From Thermodesulfovibrio aggregans (GTDB lineage: Bacteria > Nitrospirota > Thermodesulfovibrionia > Thermodesulfovibrionales > Thermodesulfovibrionaceae), in the NCBI RefSeq assembly GCF_001514535.1, contig NZ_BCNO01000001.1, forward strand, positions 454,001 through 518,000: a stretch of 64,000 nucleotides of DNA. The letters run 5' to 3'. The notes beneath the pieces were generated by a model that saw nothing but the letters and a program-made list of their open reading frames with translations, made no database searches and was not told the DNA's origin. Within the stretch, counting starts at the first letter, position 1. Every line of letters starts with the position of its first letter. A program made the position numbers and the translations under genes. Positions 63,278-64,000 of this stretch are shown one piece after another.

Positions 63278-64000
63278 ATTTTACAGAAAGATCTTTTTCA
63301 CTAACAGGTCCTAATATAGTTATAGAGAAATTTTTTTCCTGTAAAATATTTGCAACATCCATTACATCATTAAATGAAACTTTCTCAATTTGTTTTATCT
63401 GCTCTTCAAGAGTAAAATACTGACCAAGATAAAGTTCCTGATATGCTAAATTATTCATTACTGAACTTGGTGATTCATTAGAAAAAATAAGTTGAGATAT
63501 TGTTTGAGCTTTTGCTCTTTCAATTTCTTCTTTTTTTAAATTTTCTGAAATTTTTTTAAGTATTTTCAATATGGTTTCCAATATTTTATTGATTTTTTTG
63601 GGTTCGGAGGCAGTGTAAACTCCAAATAAACCAGTATCATAATAAAAAGAAGTGAAAGAATATATATTATAAACCCAGCCTCTTTTTTCTCTTATTTCCT
63701 GAAATAATCTTGAGCTTACACTTCCACCAATAATACAGTTAAGTAATATCAAAGGAAGTCTATAATGACTGTTGAATGGAAAAGTTTCAGTCCCCATACA
63801 TAGATGGATTTCATTTAAATTTTTTTCATGAACTCTTAGGGATGGTGAAAAATTAGCTTTATTTGTGATAGCTGATTTTTTAGAAACTTTTGGTATTATA
63901 TTTTTTTCAAGACTATCAATTAATTTTTTCTCTTCAAAGCTTCCCGCACAGCTTATGATACAGTTGTTAGTTCCGTAAAATTCATTATAACAATCAATGA
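63276..64000 (-). CDS. Partial M16-family zinc peptidase (C-terminal part)
   Basis: The frame is open across the right edge, so the start and the HXXEH catalytic site are outside the window (about 241 codons visible). The visible part matches the inactive C-terminal half of M16B proteases: NCIISCAGSFEEKKLIDSL, then NCIIGGSVSSRLFQEIREKR with GWVYNIYSF, and INKILETILKILKKIS. The SSRLFQEIREKRG...Y block is the family signature. It may process peptides or exported proteins; the specific substrate is unknown. Confidence 0.88.
   Translation of the reverse strand, partial: IDCYNEFYGTNNCIISCAGSFEEKKLIDSLEKNIIPKVSKKSAITNKANFSPSLRVHEKNLNEIHLCMGTETFPFNSHYRLPLILLNCIIGGSVSSRLFQEIREKRGWVYNIYSFTSFYYDTGLFGVYTASEPKKINKILETILKILKKISENLKKEEIERAKAQTISQLIFSNESPSSVMNNLAYQELYLGQYFTLEEQIKQIEKVSFNDVMDVANILQEKNFSITILGPVSEKDLSVK

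Overview
The window looks like a chromosomal segment of a low-GC, Gram-negative, sulfate-reducing bacterium, most probably Thermodesulfovibrio or a close relative in the Nitrospirota. That assignment is inference. It rests on a complete dissimilatory sulfate-reduction gene set (sat, aprBA, qmoABC, dsrC, dsrMKJOP), outer-membrane genes (lpxL-like, msbA, kdsB, pal), AT-rich DNA and an archaeal-type PEP carboxylase. There are no CRISPR arrays or rRNA genes. One tRNA gene (initiator tRNA-fMet) and one decayed insertion sequence are present.

Left part (1-9000): a partial XRE regulator with a degenerate KaiC-like domain; a small protein that reads as a bacterial Janus/PHPT1 (phosphohistidine phosphatase-like) homologue; an omega-amidase-type nitrilase coupled to an SRPBCC protein; and an ammonium operon (outer-membrane protein, amtB, PII) behind a good sigma-54 promoter match. 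The PII protein lacks the uridylylation tyrosine. A MntA/HepT toxin-antitoxin pair and a GAF-type sigma-54 activator overlapping a glutamine amidotransferase gene follow.

9000-17800: lipid A/LPS genes (an lpxL-like acyltransferase, msbA, a waaE-type glycosyltransferase), moaA, cpoB-pal without tolQRAB, and glyQS.

17800-26300: the Dsr block. A CbiA/DsrN-type amidase and a zinc-ribbon/HEAT protein precede dsrC, which has its own promoter and terminator. A DsrT-like RsbRD_N protein and the DsrMKJOP membrane complex follow. DsrMKJOP is thought to pass quinol electrons to the DsrC trisulfide made by DsrAB, which is not in this window.

26300-41500: pyrG and kdsB (minus strand), lnt and prfB with a programmed +1 frameshift, an AT-rich gap that is a good candidate for oriC, then dnaA, dnaN, gyrB, serS, ylqG/ylqH-like genes, trpC and an archaeal-type ppcA in a tight plus-strand run. 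A decayed IS1634/IS4-type element follows (about 41560-43280).

43300-53400: nusB, ribH and the cell-shape operon mreBCD-mrdA-rodA (minus strand), an RDD protein, a secreted Ig-repeat/AMIN-like protein coupled to ftsY, tRNA-fMet and rdgB. 53400-63280: a probable energy operon adk-sat-(133-aa unknown)-aprBA-qmoABC. Adenylate kinase, ATP sulfurylase, APS reductase and its quinone-interacting partner together activate sulfate and reduce it to sulfite. The window ends in the 3' part of a minus-strand M16 peptidase gene.
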